From positions 164,828 through 228,827 of the forward strand of contig NZ_SISB01000004.1 of assembly GCF_004310295.1 (NCBI RefSeq): DNA of 64,000 nucleotides. The letters run 5' to 3'. How positions within the stretch are numbered: position 1 is the first letter of the stretch; each line of letters begins with the position of its first letter. Origin of the DNA: Pseudomonas sp. BGI-2. Lineage in GTDB: Bacteria; Pseudomonadota; Gammaproteobacteria; Pseudomonadales; Pseudomonadaceae. This document shows positions 27,061-37,407 of this stretch, in pieces. The translations under genes and the position numbers were made by a program. The notes under the pieces are model-generated. The model did no database searches. It worked only from the letters and a program-made list of their open reading frames with translations, and was not told the origin of the DNA.

Positions 27061-27879
27061 TTACACCGTGGCGACAATGAAGATCCGCTTGAACGGAAAC
27101 AGCGTGTGGCCATCGCACTCATGCGGGTAATGCGCATGCACCCGCATCATGAAGTGATAAATGAACCGCGCCTGTTCGTCATCCTTCAACCCTTGCATCA
27201 CCGCCCGCAAGGCCGAGACCTTGATCCAGTCATAAATCGGCGACTTGCCGTCGACGACCTGCAACTGCTCGGTTTCCCAGATATCCAGCGTTCGGGTGAT
27301 CGGTGAGAGCAACCGGTAGTAATCTTCCAACGACAGCAACGGCCGCGCTGCCATCGTCTCGCGCAATTGCGGGGAGCCGAGCGATTTACCGTCGGCGCCG
27401 CCATCGTTGAGTGTGTCGAGCATCAGTTGATACCACAGCGCATCCCGCCAGTCGGGCATGTGCGCTGCCAGACAACCACCCACATTGAGATAACCGAGCA
27501 AACGCGGTAGCAGCTGTTCGTGACCGTCGATGAAGTGCAGCACGGCGGCGGCAAAGAGCAGGTCGGCCGGTTGCTCCGGCTGCCAGTTCTGTAGATCGCA
27601 CCGCTTCCACTGTGCTTTGATCGGCAAGCATCTGGCCTCCCCAAGCATCTGCTCAGAACTGTCGACACCCATCAGGTGCGCGCGGGGCCAGCGCTTGGCC
27701 AGAGCTTGCGTTGCAATGCCGGTGCCACACCCGAGGTCGTAGATGCATTTGGGGTTTTCAAGGTCGACGCGGTCCAGTAGCTCGTTTACCGGTCGTTTTC
27801 GAAGCATCGAGAATTGCTGGTAGGCCCTGGCATCCCAGTCTGTGCTGGTATTCCTTGCTGTATGCAGTTTGGTGCTCAT
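27061..27879 (-). CDS. tam: trans-aconitate 2-methyltransferase-like protein
   Basis: A class I SAM methyltransferase of 272 residues. The SAM-binding motif DLGCGTGIATQALAKRWP is near residues 48-65 and the acidic end of strand 2 is in LMGVDSSEQML. Tam enzymes methylate trans-aconitate, an inhibitor formed from cis-aconitate. The pattern WDARAYQQFSMLRKRPVNEL near the start and the C-terminal FIYHFMMRVHAHYP agree with the Tam group, though DUF1641 neighbours are not typical for it. It is 21 bp downstream of the DUF1641 gene on the same strand, so may share its transcript. Confidence 0.72.
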   Translation of the reverse strand: MSTKLHTARNTSTDWDARAYQQFSMLRKRPVNELLDRVDLENPKCIYDLGCGTGIATQALAKRWPRAHLMGVDSSEQMLGEARCLPIKAQWKRCDLQNWQPEQPADLLFAAAVLHFIDGHEQLLPRLLGYLNVGGCLAAHMPDWRDALWYQLMLDTLNDGGADGKSLGSPQLRETMAARPLLSLEDYYRLLSPITRTLDIWETEQLQVVDGKSPIYDWIKVSALRAVMQGLKDDEQARFIYHFMMRVHAHYPHECDGHTLFPFKRIFIVATV

Positions 27880-27900
27880 GAGGTTGTCCTCTCTGACCGT

Positions 27901-28266
27901 TCAAAGTTGTCTTCCAATGACGTTGAGGGTTTTGAGTGCGAACCCCACACCTCGTCGAGTATCGGGTTCGCGCAATAATTTCAGTAGCTGGTAAAAGCCA
28001 GGGGGCTGCTCGTTTGCCGCGCTATCGGCTTTTGCCATGCGTACGGCGTTGCTGACGCTCCAGGTAGCCGCTGTTGCGTTCTCGAAAAGCTGAGCCAGCT
28101 TTTCCACCATCGGGGCGTCCAGCAGGTCGACGAGGTCGCTGACCAGCGAAAGCAGGTCCACCAGGTTGTCCAGCCGCCCACCGTCAATCAACGGTTTCAG
28201 CTTTTCCATCAGTGCGTTTAATCCAGGGCTGATGGCGGGTGCGATTGATTCATTTGATAGGTCCAT
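27901..28266 (-). CDS. DUF1641 domain protein
   Basis: A 121-residue protein. The segment KPLIDGGRLDNLVDLLSLVS then DLVDLLDAPMVEKLAQLFEN is typical of DUF1641, a small helical family often encoded beside SQR-like flavoproteins and formate dehydrogenase-type genes. The closing GFALKTLNVIGRQL also fits. It lies 27 bp downstream of the SQR-like gene, on the same strand, so the two are presumably partners. Biochemical role unknown. Confidence 0.82.
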   Translation of the reverse strand: MDLSNESIAPAISPGLNALMEKLKPLIDGGRLDNLVDLLSLVSDLVDLLDAPMVEKLAQLFENATAATWSVSNAVRMAKADSAANEQPPGFYQLLKLLREPDTRRGVGFALKTLNVIGRQL

Positions 28267-28293
28267 GACGATTCATCCTTTCCCTGTGCAGGG

Positions 28294-29484
28294 TCAAAGC
28301 ATTCCGCGGGCGCAAGCCCAGTACAGACCGCGATTGAATCCGTTCCTGAGTAACCCGCCGAGTTTGGTTGGCGGGGTTGGCAGGACATCGCGCTCGTAGT
28401 CATAACAAAGCGGCATTCCCGCATTCAGGCCCATTTGCGCCACGGCCTGAACACGTCCGTCGTATACGGCGATGGTGGTGCCCAGACGAATTTCGGCGGC
28501 GATGTTGTTGGCGATTACGGGGGCCTAGTTATGGCATGCGCCTCCGGCTTTGCTGACAGGCAGGTCGACGGTGTCACCGATGACGTAGACGTTTTCCAGT
28601 CCATAGACCTGCAGCGTTTCGTGGTTGGTGGGCAACCAGCCTTCGCGGTTGGGTGCTTGAGAGGCTCCGGACTCAAGCACGGCATCCACCGCGCAGATGG
28701 GCGGTGTGGCCATCAGGATGTTGTAGGGCTGCGCGTCGCCTTCTTCGGAGTAGGCAATTTTGCTGTCTGGATCAACACGACTCAGCGTAAAACCACGCTG
28801 AAAATGGATGTTTTTCTGCTCGAAAATCTTCGGCAGAATTTCCCCGGTCGGGCGTTGCAGGAACAGGCAGTTTCGCAGTAGTTGAGCCGTAGTCGGGTAG
28901 GTGTAAATGATTTCCACCTTGTCCCGCACCCCCCGACGCCGCAGAAAGTCATCAAGCATCAAGGTGGTTTCGACAGGCGCGATACCGCATTGATGCGGAA
29001 CGTTAGGCGTTTTCGGGAAGGAAACGGTAATGAAAATGCGGCCTTTTTCGATGGTGCTCAGCTTTTGCGCCAGTTGCCTGGCGGGCTCGTATTGATAGAA
29101 ATGGTCGCCGGCTTCCTTCAGGCCTTCGATGCGTTCCGGGGCGGGTACGCAGCCTGTGGCGATCACCAGAAAATCATAGTCGTAAACTTTGCCACTACGA
29201 GTTTTCAGGCGTTGCCCGGGGAAATCAAAACGTGTCACTTCTTCAACTTTGAAGGTGATTTCCGGGCGTAACAATGAACGCTCCGCACGCTTGAGTTCTT
29301 CCTGAAAAAACAGGTTGAACGCCACATACATGAACGCAGGTTTATAAAAGTGATCGGGGGAATTGGACAGCAGTGCAATCGAGACTTCGCCGCGCAGGAT
29401 TTCCGGATACAGCTTGCTGGCCAGTTGATTGGCCAACATGGTTCCACCTACGCCGCCACCGACGATAACTATTCGCTTGCTCAT
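28294..29484 (-). pseudogene. SQR-like NAD(P)/FAD-dependent oxidoreductase gene interrupted by an in-frame amber codon
   Basis: A flavoprotein of the sulfide:quinone oxidoreductase-like group, 396 codons in all. The FAD-binding GGGVGGTMLANQLA is at the start, VIATGCVPAPERI in the middle and the second FAD motif VYVIGDTVDLPVSKAGGACHN near 300-319. Directly after this, codon 320 is TAG at 28525-28527; in relatives a glutamine or similar residue would be expected in HNQAPVIANNI. The same frame then continues for 76 codons (APVIANNIAAEIRLGTTIAV and onward to FNRGLYWACARGML) and stops at 28294. The tail has normal coding character, so a single CAG-to-TAG change, or a base-call error, explains it. 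Without the tail the membrane-associating end is lost. The gene is followed by DUF1641. Confidence 0.85.
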
Positions 29485-29676
29485 ACCTGACCTCCGCGGT
29501 CATGGCAGCTTCGCGTACAGCATCCGGAGATAACGGAAGGAAACAGGGGCTCCTACATCTGGGCTGGAGAATTAAACACACCTTCTTGACTGTATCTGCC
29601 AACTCGCAAAATGCCAGTCACGCCGACCGGTGGTTACAGGCAGCGGGGTTTAACTTCCCCCGCTGCCCTGGTGCGT

Positions 29677-30936
29677 TTACAACAAACTGATCGGATAGCT
29701 GACGATCAACCGATTCTCATCGAACTCATTGTTGCTGAAGTCCCGGCGCAGGGTCGAGTTGCGCCATTTGACGTTGAGGTCCTTGAGCGCGCCGCTCTGC
29801 ACGGTGTAGCCCAGTTCACTTTCGCGGCCCCATTCCTTGCCGTCAGTGATGGCGCCGGTGTGCACGTTGTCGCCGCTGATGTAGCGGTTCATCAGGGTCA
29901 GGCCGGGGATGCCGAGGGCGACGAAGTTGTAGTCGTGGCGCGCCTGCCAGGATTTTTCCCGGGCGTTGTCATAACTGGCGTTGTAGCTGTCGTTGGCCAG
30001 GGTGCCGCCGCTGGTGCCGTTGACCCGCATCCAGGCACTGTCGCCGGTGAGCTTTTGCAGGCCGACGTAAAAGGTGTGGCCGCCGTACCTGGCCGAGAAC
30101 AGGCCCGACCAGGTCTTGTTGTCCAGATCGCCAGCCCGGGCGCTGCCGTCATCCTTGCCATAGAAGAAACCGAGGTTGGCGCCCAGCGTCCAGTCGCCGA
30201 TGGGCTGGCTGTGAATCAGGTTCACGTATTGCTGGCTGTAGATGTCCTTGAGTTCGGCATTCCACAGGCCGATCTGGGTGCGTTTGTCGTTGAACGCGTA
30301 TTCGCCGCCCTGGAAGTTGAAGCGGTCGGAGGTGAAGGTCGGTTTTCCGGTCATCGACAGGTCGCTCATGCTGCTGTCGTCGCGCGGGCTGTTGGCGCGG
30401 AACTGGCCGCCATAGAGCGTCAGGCCGGCAATTTCTTTCGAGGTGATCTGACCGCCACGGAAGGTTTGCGGCAGGGAGCGACCGTCGTCCGAGCGCAGGA
30501 TCGGCAGCACCGGCATCCATTCGCCTACTTTGACTTCGGTCTGCGAAAACCTGGCCTTGAACGCTACGTTGGTACGACCGAAGTTGTCCGCCGGGCGACC
30601 GTCGTGGTCCAGCGGCAGCAACTGCGTCCCGCCCGTGCCTTTTCCGCCATCGAGCTTCACCGAGTACAGCCCCAGCACATCCATGCCGAACCCGACGGTG
30701 CCCTGGGTGAAGCCGGACTTGGCGTCGAGGATGAAACTTTGTGTCCACTCTTCAGCTTTGCCTTGGGCCTTGGTTGGGTTGGTGAAGTTGCGGTTGATGT
30801 AGAAGTTGCGCAGGTTCAGGTTGACCTTGGCGCCTTCGACAAAACCCGGTTCCTCGGCCATGGCGGGCAGGGCCGCACCGGCCAGAGCGATGGCGATCAG
30901 GCTTGGGAAGTAATACGGCGTAGTGCAAGGCGTCAT
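29677..30936 (-). CDS. OprD-family outer-membrane porin
   Basis: A 419-residue porin. A signal peptide (about 1-27, cut after PAMA) is followed by EEPGFVEGAKVNLNLRNFYI, the usual first strand of the OprD/OccD-OccK family; the alternating strands end in LIVSYPISLL with a C-terminal leucine. OprD porins admit basic amino acids or small carboxylates and aromatic acids. The particular substrate cannot be read from sequence; closeness to the pca block makes an aromatic acid possible, which is inference. It is transcribed alone, with 438 bp upstream. Confidence 0.88.
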   Translation of the reverse strand: MTPCTTPYYFPSLIAIALAGAALPAMAEEPGFVEGAKVNLNLRNFYINRNFTNPTKAQGKAEEWTQSFILDAKSGFTQGTVGFGMDVLGLYSVKLDGGKGTGGTQLLPLDHDGRPADNFGRTNVAFKARFSQTEVKVGEWMPVLPILRSDDGRSLPQTFRGGQITSKEIAGLTLYGGQFRANSPRDDSSMSDLSMTGKPTFTSDRFNFQGGEYAFNDKRTQIGLWNAELKDIYSQQYVNLIHSQPIGDWTLGANLGFFYGKDDGSARAGDLDNKTWSGLFSARYGGHTFYVGLQKLTGDSAWMRVNGTSGGTLANDSYNASYDNAREKSWQARHDYNFVALGIPGLTLMNRYISGDNVHTGAITDGKEWGRESELGYTVQSGALKDLNVKWRNSTLRRDFSNNEFDENRLIVSYPISLL

Positions 30937-31184
30937 GGGCTCGGGTCTCTCTAATTGTTAGGGATGAAACGGTGCGGTGCCGCAACGTTGGGGTTGCAGA
31001 CAAAGGTCTCGAATGGGTGAAAAACGGGAGCGGGATCAGCCGGACAGGGCAGGGCGCGGGGGCATGGTGTCGAACCTGATGTTATTGGTCTTGTACGACG
31101 AATGGTGCGGGGGATGGACTGGATGGTTCAATCGGGGGAAGCGGGTTTTGGGCGGTTATCGAACGCAAGATGGGCCGAGGCGTT
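30937..31184. other. upstream region of the OprD-type gene
   Basis: About 250 bp without a convincing gene; it should contain the porin promoter. A REPIN and the ttgC terminator fill the rest of the gap to 31374. Confidence 0.45.
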
Positions 31185-31314
31185 TGTGGTGTCAGGGCTG
31201 GCCTCTTCGCGGGCAAGCCTCGCTCCTACAGTGTCCGCGTCGAGCTCAGACGGTATGCACCCCGCACCACCTGGAGCGAGGCTTGCCCGCGAAGAGGCCA
31301 GACCAGACACCACA
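31185..31314. repeat. REPIN with extra-long inverted arms
   Basis: Facing copies of GAGCGAGGCTTGCCCGCGAA are extended outward: GTGGTGTCAGGGCTGGCCTC on the left mirrors GAGGCCAGACCAGACACCAC on the right with one small mismatch region. The arms therefore reach about 40 bp each. Confidence 0.9.
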
Positions 31315-31331
31315 CCGTTTCCCGCAACTAA

Positions 31332-31357
31332 CAAAAAGCCCACCGAAAGGTGGGCTT
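31332..31357 (-). terminator. rho-independent terminator of the ttgABC operon
   Basis: On the minus strand: stem AAGCCCACC/GGTGGGCTT with loop TTTC, followed by TTTG, 18 bp past the ttgC stop. Confidence 0.88.
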
Positions 31358-31374
31358 CTCTTACAACAGCGCTA

Positions 31375-32835
31375 TCAGAACAACTTCATCTTCGGCGCTT
31401 CTTCTTTCAGCGGTTCGACTTTCGCCGTCTGCTCGTTCCAGCCACCACCCAGTGCCTTGTACAGATTGACCGCGCTGACCAGCTGCGCCAGACGATCAGT
31501 AATCAGCACCTGTTGCGCACTGAACAGCTGACGCTGGGCGTCGAGGAAGGTCAGGTTGCTGTCGACACCAATCCGGTAGCGACGCTCGGCCAGTCGGTAG
31601 TAGTCCTGGTTGGCGGTAACGAAGTCACGCTGCGCCTGCAACTGATCGGTGTAGGTCTGGCGGGCGGCCAGGCCGTCGGCGACTTCCTGGAAGGCTGTTT
31701 GAATGGACTTCTCGTAGTTCGCCACGCCGATGTCTTTCTGGATTTTCGAGTAATCCAGGCTGGCGCGCAGGCTGCCGGCGTTGAAGATCGGCAGGTTGAT
31801 CTGCGGCGAGAACAGCCAGGTGCCCGAACCGCCCTTGAACAGACCGGACAGGTCCGGGCTCAGGGTGCCGGCGTTGGCAGTCAGGCTGATGCTCGGGAAG
31901 AACGCCGCCCGTGCCGCGCCGATGTTGGCGTTGGCCGCTTTCAGGTTGTATTCGGCCTGGAGGATATCCGGACGACGTTGCAGCAAGTCCGATGGCAGAC
32001 CGGCCGGTACGTCGCTCAGCAGGTCGTCAGCCAGTGGTTTGGTGGCTTGCAGATTGGCCGGGATGCCGGTGCCTAGCAGCAACACCAGGCTGTTTTCATC
32101 CTGCGCGACCTGACGGGTGTACCTGGCCAGTTGCGCCCGGGCGTTTTCCACCGAGGTACGCGACTGGGCCAGGTCCAGGGCCGAGGCCACACCGACTTCG
32201 TTGCTGCGCGCGGTGAGCTTGTAGCTCTCATCGAACGCACCGAGGGTGTCCTGGGTCAGTTTCAGCAGTTCCTTGTCCGCCTGCCAGGTCAGGTAGGCGT
32301 TGGCCACGCTGGCCACCAGACTGATCTGCGTGCTGCGACGACCTTCTTCAGTGGCGAAGTACTTTTGCAGGGCTTCTTCACTGAGGCTGCGAACCCGACC
32401 GAACAGGTCGAGTTCATAGGCACTGATGCCGACGGTGGCCGAATAGGAACTGGTGATACCCGCTTCGCCAGTTTGCGAGGCACGCGCCGGAACGCGCTGA
32501 CGGCTGCCAGTGCCATTGGCCGAAACGGCCGGGAACAGATCGGCACGCTGGATGCGGTACTGCGCCGCGAACGCGTCGATGTTCAGGGCCGCAACACGCA
32601 GGTCACGGTTGTTTTCCAGCGAGACCTGGATCAGCTGTTGCAGGGCCGGGTCATGGAAAAACTGCTTCCAGCCCTGTTCCGCAGCCGCCTGATTCGGCGC
32701 CTGGGCCGACGAGTACGCCGGGCCTTGCGGGTATTGGGCCGCCACCGGTGCTTCAGGCTGCTGATAATCGGGTATCAGCGAGCAGCCGCTCAGCACGAAG
32801 GCGGCAACTGCGATGGAGAGTAGCGACTTGCTCAT
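31375..32835 (-). CDS. ttgC: RND efflux outer-membrane channel lipoprotein (TtgC/EmhC/OprM type)
   Basis: A 486-residue outer-membrane factor. The lipoprotein signal LSGC puts the lipidated cysteine at residue 18. Two OEP repeats follow with the usual coiled-coil motifs ([55 protein letters not shown]). It forms the trimeric exit channel for TtgA-TtgB. The start overlaps the ttgB stop by 4 bases (ATGA). Orthologues include TtgC of P. putida, EmhC of P. fluorescens and OprM of P. aeruginosa. Confidence 0.95.
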   Translation of the reverse strand: MSKSLLSIAVAAFVLSGCSLIPDYQQPEAPVAAQYPQGPAYSSAQAPNQAAAEQGWKQFFHDPALQQLIQVSLENNRDLRVAALNIDAFAAQYRIQRADLFPAVSANGTGSRQRVPARASQTGEAGITSSYSATVGISAYELDLFGRVRSLSEEALQKYFATEEGRRSTQISLVASVANAYLTWQADKELLKLTQDTLGAFDESYKLTARSNEVGVASALDLAQSRTSVENARAQLARYTRQVAQDENSLVLLLGTGIPANLQATKPLADDLLSDVPAGLPSDLLQRRPDILQAEYNLKAANANIGAARAAFFPSISLTANAGTLSPDLSGLFKGGSGTWLFSPQINLPIFNAGSLRASLDYSKIQKDIGVANYEKSIQTAFQEVADGLAARQTYTDQLQAQRDFVTANQDYYRLAERRYRIGVDSNLTFLDAQRQLFSAQQVLITDRLAQLVSAVNLYKALGGGWNEQTAKVEPLKEEAPKMKLF

Positions 32836-35800
32836 TGGCCAGCCTCTTTAGAAGGTTCAATAGCGTCGTCCTGTTCGGCTTTTTTGCGCTGGCCGATGGA
32901 CGACACGGTGACGAAGAACAGTGGGACCCAAAAGATCGCCAGGACCGTGGCGGTGATCATACCGCCAATAACGCCCGTACCGATTGCATGTTGGCTACCG
33001 GAACCTGCGCCCGTGGAAATCGCCAGCGGTACCACGCCGAGGACGAAGGCGAGCGAGGTCATGATGATCGGCCGCAAACGCATCCGGCACGCTTCGATCG
33101 CCGCATCGCGCAAGCTACGCCCTTGCTCATGCAGTTCCTTTGCGAATTCGACGATCAGAATGGCGTTTTTCGCCGCCAGACCGATGGTCGTCAACAGGCC
33201 CACCTGGAAGTAAACGTCGTTGGAGAGCCCCCGCAGACTGGTTGCCAACAGTGCACCGATGATCCCCAAAGGCACCACCAGCATCACCGCGATCGGAATC
33301 GACCAGCTTTCGTACAGCGCCGCCAGGCACAGGAACACCATCAGCAGCGACAACGCGTACAGCGCGGGAGCCTGCGAGCCGGACAGCCGTTCTTCGTACG
33401 ACAGACCGGTCCAGGAAATACCGACACCGGCCGGCAGTTTCTTGGCCAGGGCTTCGACTTCCGCCATGGCTTCACCGGTGGAGTAGCCCGGAGCCGGGGC
33501 GCCGAGGATTTCCATCGCTTCTACGCCGTTGTAACGCGAGAGCTTCGGCGCACCGTAAATCCACTCGCCTTTGGCGAAAGCCGAGAAGGGCACCATGGTT
33601 CCTGCGGCGTTACGCACATACCATTTCTTGATGTCTTCCGGACTCATGCGCGAGCCGGGTTGGCCTTGCACGTAGACTTTCTTCACCCGACCACGGTCGA
33701 TGAAGTCATTGACGTAGCTACTGCCCAAGGCAATCGACAGGGTGCTGTTGATGTCGGTGAGGGTCAGGCCCAGTGCACTGGCCTTCTCGTCATCGATTTC
33801 CAGCTGGTATTGCGGCTCGTCGTTCAGGCCGTTCGGACGCACCTGATAGAGCACCTTGCTCTGCGCCGCCATGCCGAGGAACTGGTTGCGAGCTTCCATC
33901 AACTTGTCGTGACCGATACCGGCACGGTCTTGCAGGAACACGTCGAAACCCGTGGCGTTACCCAATTCCAATACCGCGGGTGGCGCGAAGGCAAACACCA
34001 TCGCATCGCGGAAGGTAAAGAAGTGCTGCTGGGCGCGGGCGGCGAGTTTGAACACGCTGTTTTCCGCATCCCGCTGATCCCACGGCTTGAGCATGATGAA
34101 CGCCAGGCCCGAGCTTTGGCCGCGACCGGCGAAGTTGAAACCGTTGACGGTAAACACCGAGGCGACCGCGCTCGATTCCTTGTCCAGCAAGTAGGAGCGC
34201 ATCTCATCGATCACCACCTGCGTGCGCTCGGCGCTGGAGCCGGCCGGGGTCTGCACCTGAGCGAACAGAACGCCCTGGTCTTCTTCCGGCAGGAACGCCG
34301 TTGGAATGCGGGTGAACAGCCAGATCATGCCGACGACAATGATCACGTAGGCCAACAGGTATGGCGCCTTGTGCGTCAGCATGTTGCCCACGCCACGCTC
34401 GTAGCTTTTGACGCCACGGTCAAAGCTGCGGTTGAACCAGCCGAAGAAGCCGCGTTTCGGTGTGCCGTGCTCGCCTTTCGGAATCGCCTTGAGCATGGTG
34501 GCGCAAAGGGCCGGAGTGAAGATCAGTGCGACCATCACGGACAGCGCCATGGCCGAAACGATGGTAATCGAGAACTGCTTGTAGATCACGCCCGTGGAAC
34601 CGCTGAAGAAGGCCATCGGCAGCAGTACCGCCGACAGCACCAGGGCGATACCGACCAGTGCACCCTGGATCTGCCCCATGGATTTCTTGGTGGCCTCCTT
34701 GGGTGACAGGCCTTCTTCACTCATGACCCGTTCGACGTTTTCCACCACGACGATGGCATCGTCCACCAACAAACCGATGGCCAGCACCATACCGAACATG
34801 GTCAGGGTGTTGATGCTGAAACCGAACGCCGCGAGGATCCCGAATGTACCCAGCAATACCACCGGCACGGTCATCGTGGTGATGACGGTGGCGCGGAAGT
34901 TTTGCAGGAACAGGAACATCACCAGGAACACCAGCACGATCGCTTCGACCAGGGTTTCAACTACGCCCTTGATCGACTCGGTCACCACCGGGGTGGTGTC
35001 GTACGGGAAGACCACTTCCATGCCTTGCGGGAAGAACGGCTTGAGCGTGTTGATGGTGTTGCGCAGCGCTTTCGCGGTGTCGAGGGCGTTGGCACCGTTG
35101 GCCAATTTCACCGCCAGACCGGAAGCCGGTGCGCCGTTGAACTGAGCGTTGATGCTGTAGTTTTCACCGCCCAGGCCCACGTCGGCGACATCGGACAGGC
35201 GTACTTGCGAGCCGTCCTTGTTGACCTTGAGCAGGATCTTGTTGAACTGCTCGGCGGTCTGCAGACGGGTCTTGCCGATGATGGTGGCGTTCAACTGCTG
35301 GCCGGGCGCAGCAGGCAGGCCGCCCAGTTGACCGGAGGACACCTGGATGTTCTGCGCGGCGATGGCCGCTTTCACGTCCACTGGCGTCAGATTGAAGTTG
35401 TTCAGCTTGGCCGGGTCGAGCCAGATCCGCATCGCGTACTGGGCACCGAAGACCTGGAAGTCACCGACACCGGCGGTCCGCGAGATCGGGTCCTGCATGT
35501 TCGACACGATGTAGTTGGACAGGTCGTCCTTGGTCATGCTGCCGTCGCGCGACACCACGCCGATTACCATCAGGAAGTTCTTCACTGCCTTGGTCACGCG
35601 GATACCCTGTTGCTGCACTTCTTGCGGCAGCAGCGGGGTGGCCAGGTTCAGTTTGTTCTGGACCTGAACCTGCGCGGTATCGGAGTTGGTGCCTTGCTCG
35701 AAGGTCGCGGTAATGGTCATGCTGCCGTCGGAGTTACTTTCCGAGGAGACATAACGCAGGTTGTCGATACCGTTGAGCTGTTGCTCGATCACCTGCACCA

Positions 35801-35981
35801 CGGTGTCCTGCACGGTTTGTGCAGACGCGCCTGGGTAGGTCACCGAGATGGCAATGGCCGGAGGCGCAATGCTCGGGTATTGGTTGATCGGGAGTTTGAG
35901 GATCGATAGTGCCCCGACCAGCATGATCACCAGGGCAATTACCCAGGCGAAAATCGGACGGTCGATAAAAAATCTGGACAT
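32832..35981 (-). CDS. ttgB: RND efflux inner-membrane pump (TtgB/EmhB/MexB type)
   Basis: A 1049-residue proton-driven multidrug pump of the hydrophobe/amphiphile efflux-1 family. It starts [20 protein letters not shown] and has the two large periplasmic loops and 12 membrane segments of AcrB/MexB. The proton-relay aspartates are in [18 protein letters not shown], near residue 407. The C-terminal half has [20 protein letters not shown]. It exports solvents, aromatic compounds and antibiotics such as chloramphenicol. It lies 3 bp after ttgA and overlaps ttgC. Confidence 0.97.
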   Translation of the reverse strand: MSRFFIDRPIFAWVIALVIMLVGALSILKLPINQYPSIAPPAIAISVTYPGASAQTVQDTVVQVIEQQLNGIDNLRYVSSESNSDGSMTITATFEQGTNSDTAQVQVQNKLNLATPLLPQEVQQQGIRVTKAVKNFLMVIGVVSRDGSMTKDDLSNYIVSNMQDPISRTAGVGDFQVFGAQYAMRIWLDPAKLNNFNLTPVDVKAAIAAQNIQVSSGQLGGLPAAPGQQLNATIIGKTRLQTAEQFNKILLKVNKDGSQVRLSDVADVGLGGENYSINAQFNGAPASGLAVKLANGANALDTAKALRNTINTLKPFFPQGMEVVFPYDTTPVVTESIKGVVETLVEAIVLVFLVMFLFLQNFRATVITTMTVPVVLLGTFGILAAFGFSINTLTMFGMVLAIGLLVDDAIVVVENVERVMSEEGLSPKEATKKSMGQIQGALVGIALVLSAVLLPMAFFSGSTGVIYKQFSITIVSAMALSVMVALIFTPALCATMLKAIPKGEHGTPKRGFFGWFNRSFDRGVKSYERGVGNMLTHKAPYLLAYVIIVVGMIWLFTRIPTAFLPEEDQGVLFAQVQTPAGSSAERTQVVIDEMRSYLLDKESSAVASVFTVNGFNFAGRGQSSGLAFIMLKPWDQRDAENSVFKLAARAQQHFFTFRDAMVFAFAPPAVLELGNATGFDVFLQDRAGIGHDKLMEARNQFLGMAAQSKVLYQVRPNGLNDEPQYQLEIDDEKASALGLTLTDINSTLSIALGSSYVNDFIDRGRVKKVYVQGQPGSRMSPEDIKKWYVRNAAGTMVPFSAFAKGEWIYGAPKLSRYNGVEAMEILGAPAPGYSTGEAMAEVEALAKKLPAGVGISWTGLSYEERLSGSQAPALYALSLLMVFLCLAALYESWSIPIAVMLVVPLGIIGALLATSLRGLSNDVYFQVGLLTTIGLAAKNAILIVEFAKELHEQGRSLRDAAIEACRMRLRPIIMTSLAFVLGVVPLAISTGAGSGSQHAIGTGVIGGMITATVLAIFWVPLFFVTVSSIGQRKKAEQDDAIEPSKEAGQ

Positions 35982-35984
35982 GGT

Positions 35985-37142
35985 TTACTCCCCTTTGCCG
36001 CTGGAAGCCTTGCTAGTTGCCTGTGCGGAGACCGGGTTCTTTGCGCCAACGTTAGTCGCTTCACTGGCTTTGACTTCAATGCCAGGTTTGACGAATTGCA
36101 GTCCTTCGGTGATCAGACGATCGCCGGCCTTGAGACCGTCTTCGATCAGCCATTGGCTGCCGACAGTGCGGCTGGCCTTGAGCTGACGCAGTTCAACCTT
36201 GTTGTCGGCACCCACGACCAGCGCGGTCGGGGTGCCTTTGAGGTCGCGGGTCACGCCTTGTTGCGGCGCCAGAATCGCGGCGGCGTTCACACCGGCTTTA
36301 AGCTGAGCATGCACGAACATACCCGGAAGCAGCGTGTGATCCGGGTTCGGGAACACCGCACGCAAGGTCACGGACCCCGTGGTCTGGTCAACCGAGACTT
36401 CGGAGAATTCGAGCTTGCCTTCCTGTTTGTACTGGCTGCCGTCTTCGAGGGTCAGCTTGACCGCCGCTGCCGTGTCGCCAGCCTTTTGCAGGCGACCGCT
36501 TTCCAGTTCGCGACGCAGCTCAAGCAGCTCGACCGAAGACTGGGTGACGTCGACGTAAATCGGGTCGAGTTGCTGGATCACCGCCATGGCATCAGCCTGG
36601 CCGTTGCTGACCAGCGCGCCTTCGGTCACGTTCGAGCGACCGATGCGGCCGGAAATCGGCGCGTAGACTTTGGTGTAGCGCACATTGATCTGAGCGGTTT
36701 GCAGCGCGGCTTCCGATTGCATGCGGTTGGCCACGGCAGTGTCGTATTCCTGACGGCTGACAGCCTGTTCGTTGACCAACTGCTTATAGCGATCAGAGAT
36801 CGACTTCGTCTGTTGCAGGTTGGCTTCGGCGCTTTTCAGCGTAGCGTCATAGACCGACGGATCGATCTGATACAGCTGCTGGCCGGCCTTGACGTCGCCA
36901 CCTTCCTTGAACAGACGCTTGAGAATGATGCCGTTGACCTGTGGGCGTACTTCGGCAATGCGGAACGCACTGGTGCGGCCCGGAAGCTCGGACGTCAGGG
37001 TGAAGGCTTGAGGTTGCAGGGTAACCACGCCGACCTGAGGAGGCGGTGCGGCGGGTGCCGCTTCTTCCTTTTTGCATCCGCTGAGCAGTGATGCCAAGGC
37101 GACGGCGGCGACCAGAGCGGTAACAGCTGGCTTGAATTGCAT
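35985..37142 (-). CDS. ttgA: RND efflux periplasmic adaptor (TtgA/EmhA/MexA type)
   Basis: A 385-residue membrane-fusion lipoprotein. The signal ends in LLSGC (Cys23 lipidated). The lipoyl halves flank a helical hairpin (YDATLKSAEANLQQTKSISD and EYDTAVANRMQSEAALQTAQ), and the barrel and membrane-proximal domains follow. It bridges TtgB to TtgC. It is the first gene of the operon and is transcribed away from ttgR, with the TtgR operator in the intergenic region. Confidence 0.95.
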   Translation of the reverse strand: MQFKPAVTALVAAVALASLLSGCKKEEAAPAAPPPQVGVVTLQPQAFTLTSELPGRTSAFRIAEVRPQVNGIILKRLFKEGGDVKAGQQLYQIDPSVYDATLKSAEANLQQTKSISDRYKQLVNEQAVSRQEYDTAVANRMQSEAALQTAQINVRYTKVYAPISGRIGRSNVTEGALVSNGQADAMAVIQQLDPIYVDVTQSSVELLELRRELESGRLQKAGDTAAAVKLTLEDGSQYKQEGKLEFSEVSVDQTTGSVTLRAVFPNPDHTLLPGMFVHAQLKAGVNAAAILAPQQGVTRDLKGTPTALVVGADNKVELRQLKASRTVGSQWLIEDGLKAGDRLITEGLQFVKPGIEVKASEATNVGAKNPVSAQATSKASSGKGE

Positions 37143-37234
37143 GAAAATCCTCGGGTCAGGCGCGCAAGAAACGCACTCGAAATGTGGAAGGGTAAAAAAT
37201 GAGTGCCGGGTGGATAAGTAGCTTGCTAAGGAAT

Positions 37235-37262
37235 ATACTTACGTTCATGGTTGTTTGTAAAC
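37235..37262. promoter_or_regulatory. TtgR operator in the ttgA-ttgR intergenic region
   Basis: The stretch TTACAAACAACCATGAACG (minus strand), flanked by TAAGTATA, closely matches the TtgR operator known between ttgR and ttgABC of P. putida. The outer TTAC/GTAA bases make it a pseudo-palindrome. One operator can serve both divergent promoters. Confidence 0.82.
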
Positions 37263-37407
37263 ACCTTGACTGCGTATCCATCCCGTTACCAACGCCCGTC
37301 AACGGTTCGAATTGTAAGCCGGGGACGAGACCCGAGAGCGCTCGCCCCACTTTTGTTCAGCGGCTGTTCAGACATCGCTGAAGCATACTGATTGAGGTTT
37401 TACTGCC

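Noticed and set aside
28525..28527. Recoding of TAG as pyrrolysine in the SQR-like gene
   Set aside because: No sign of pyrrolysine machinery in the window and pseudomonads are not known to use it; a nonsense mutation or base error is simpler.
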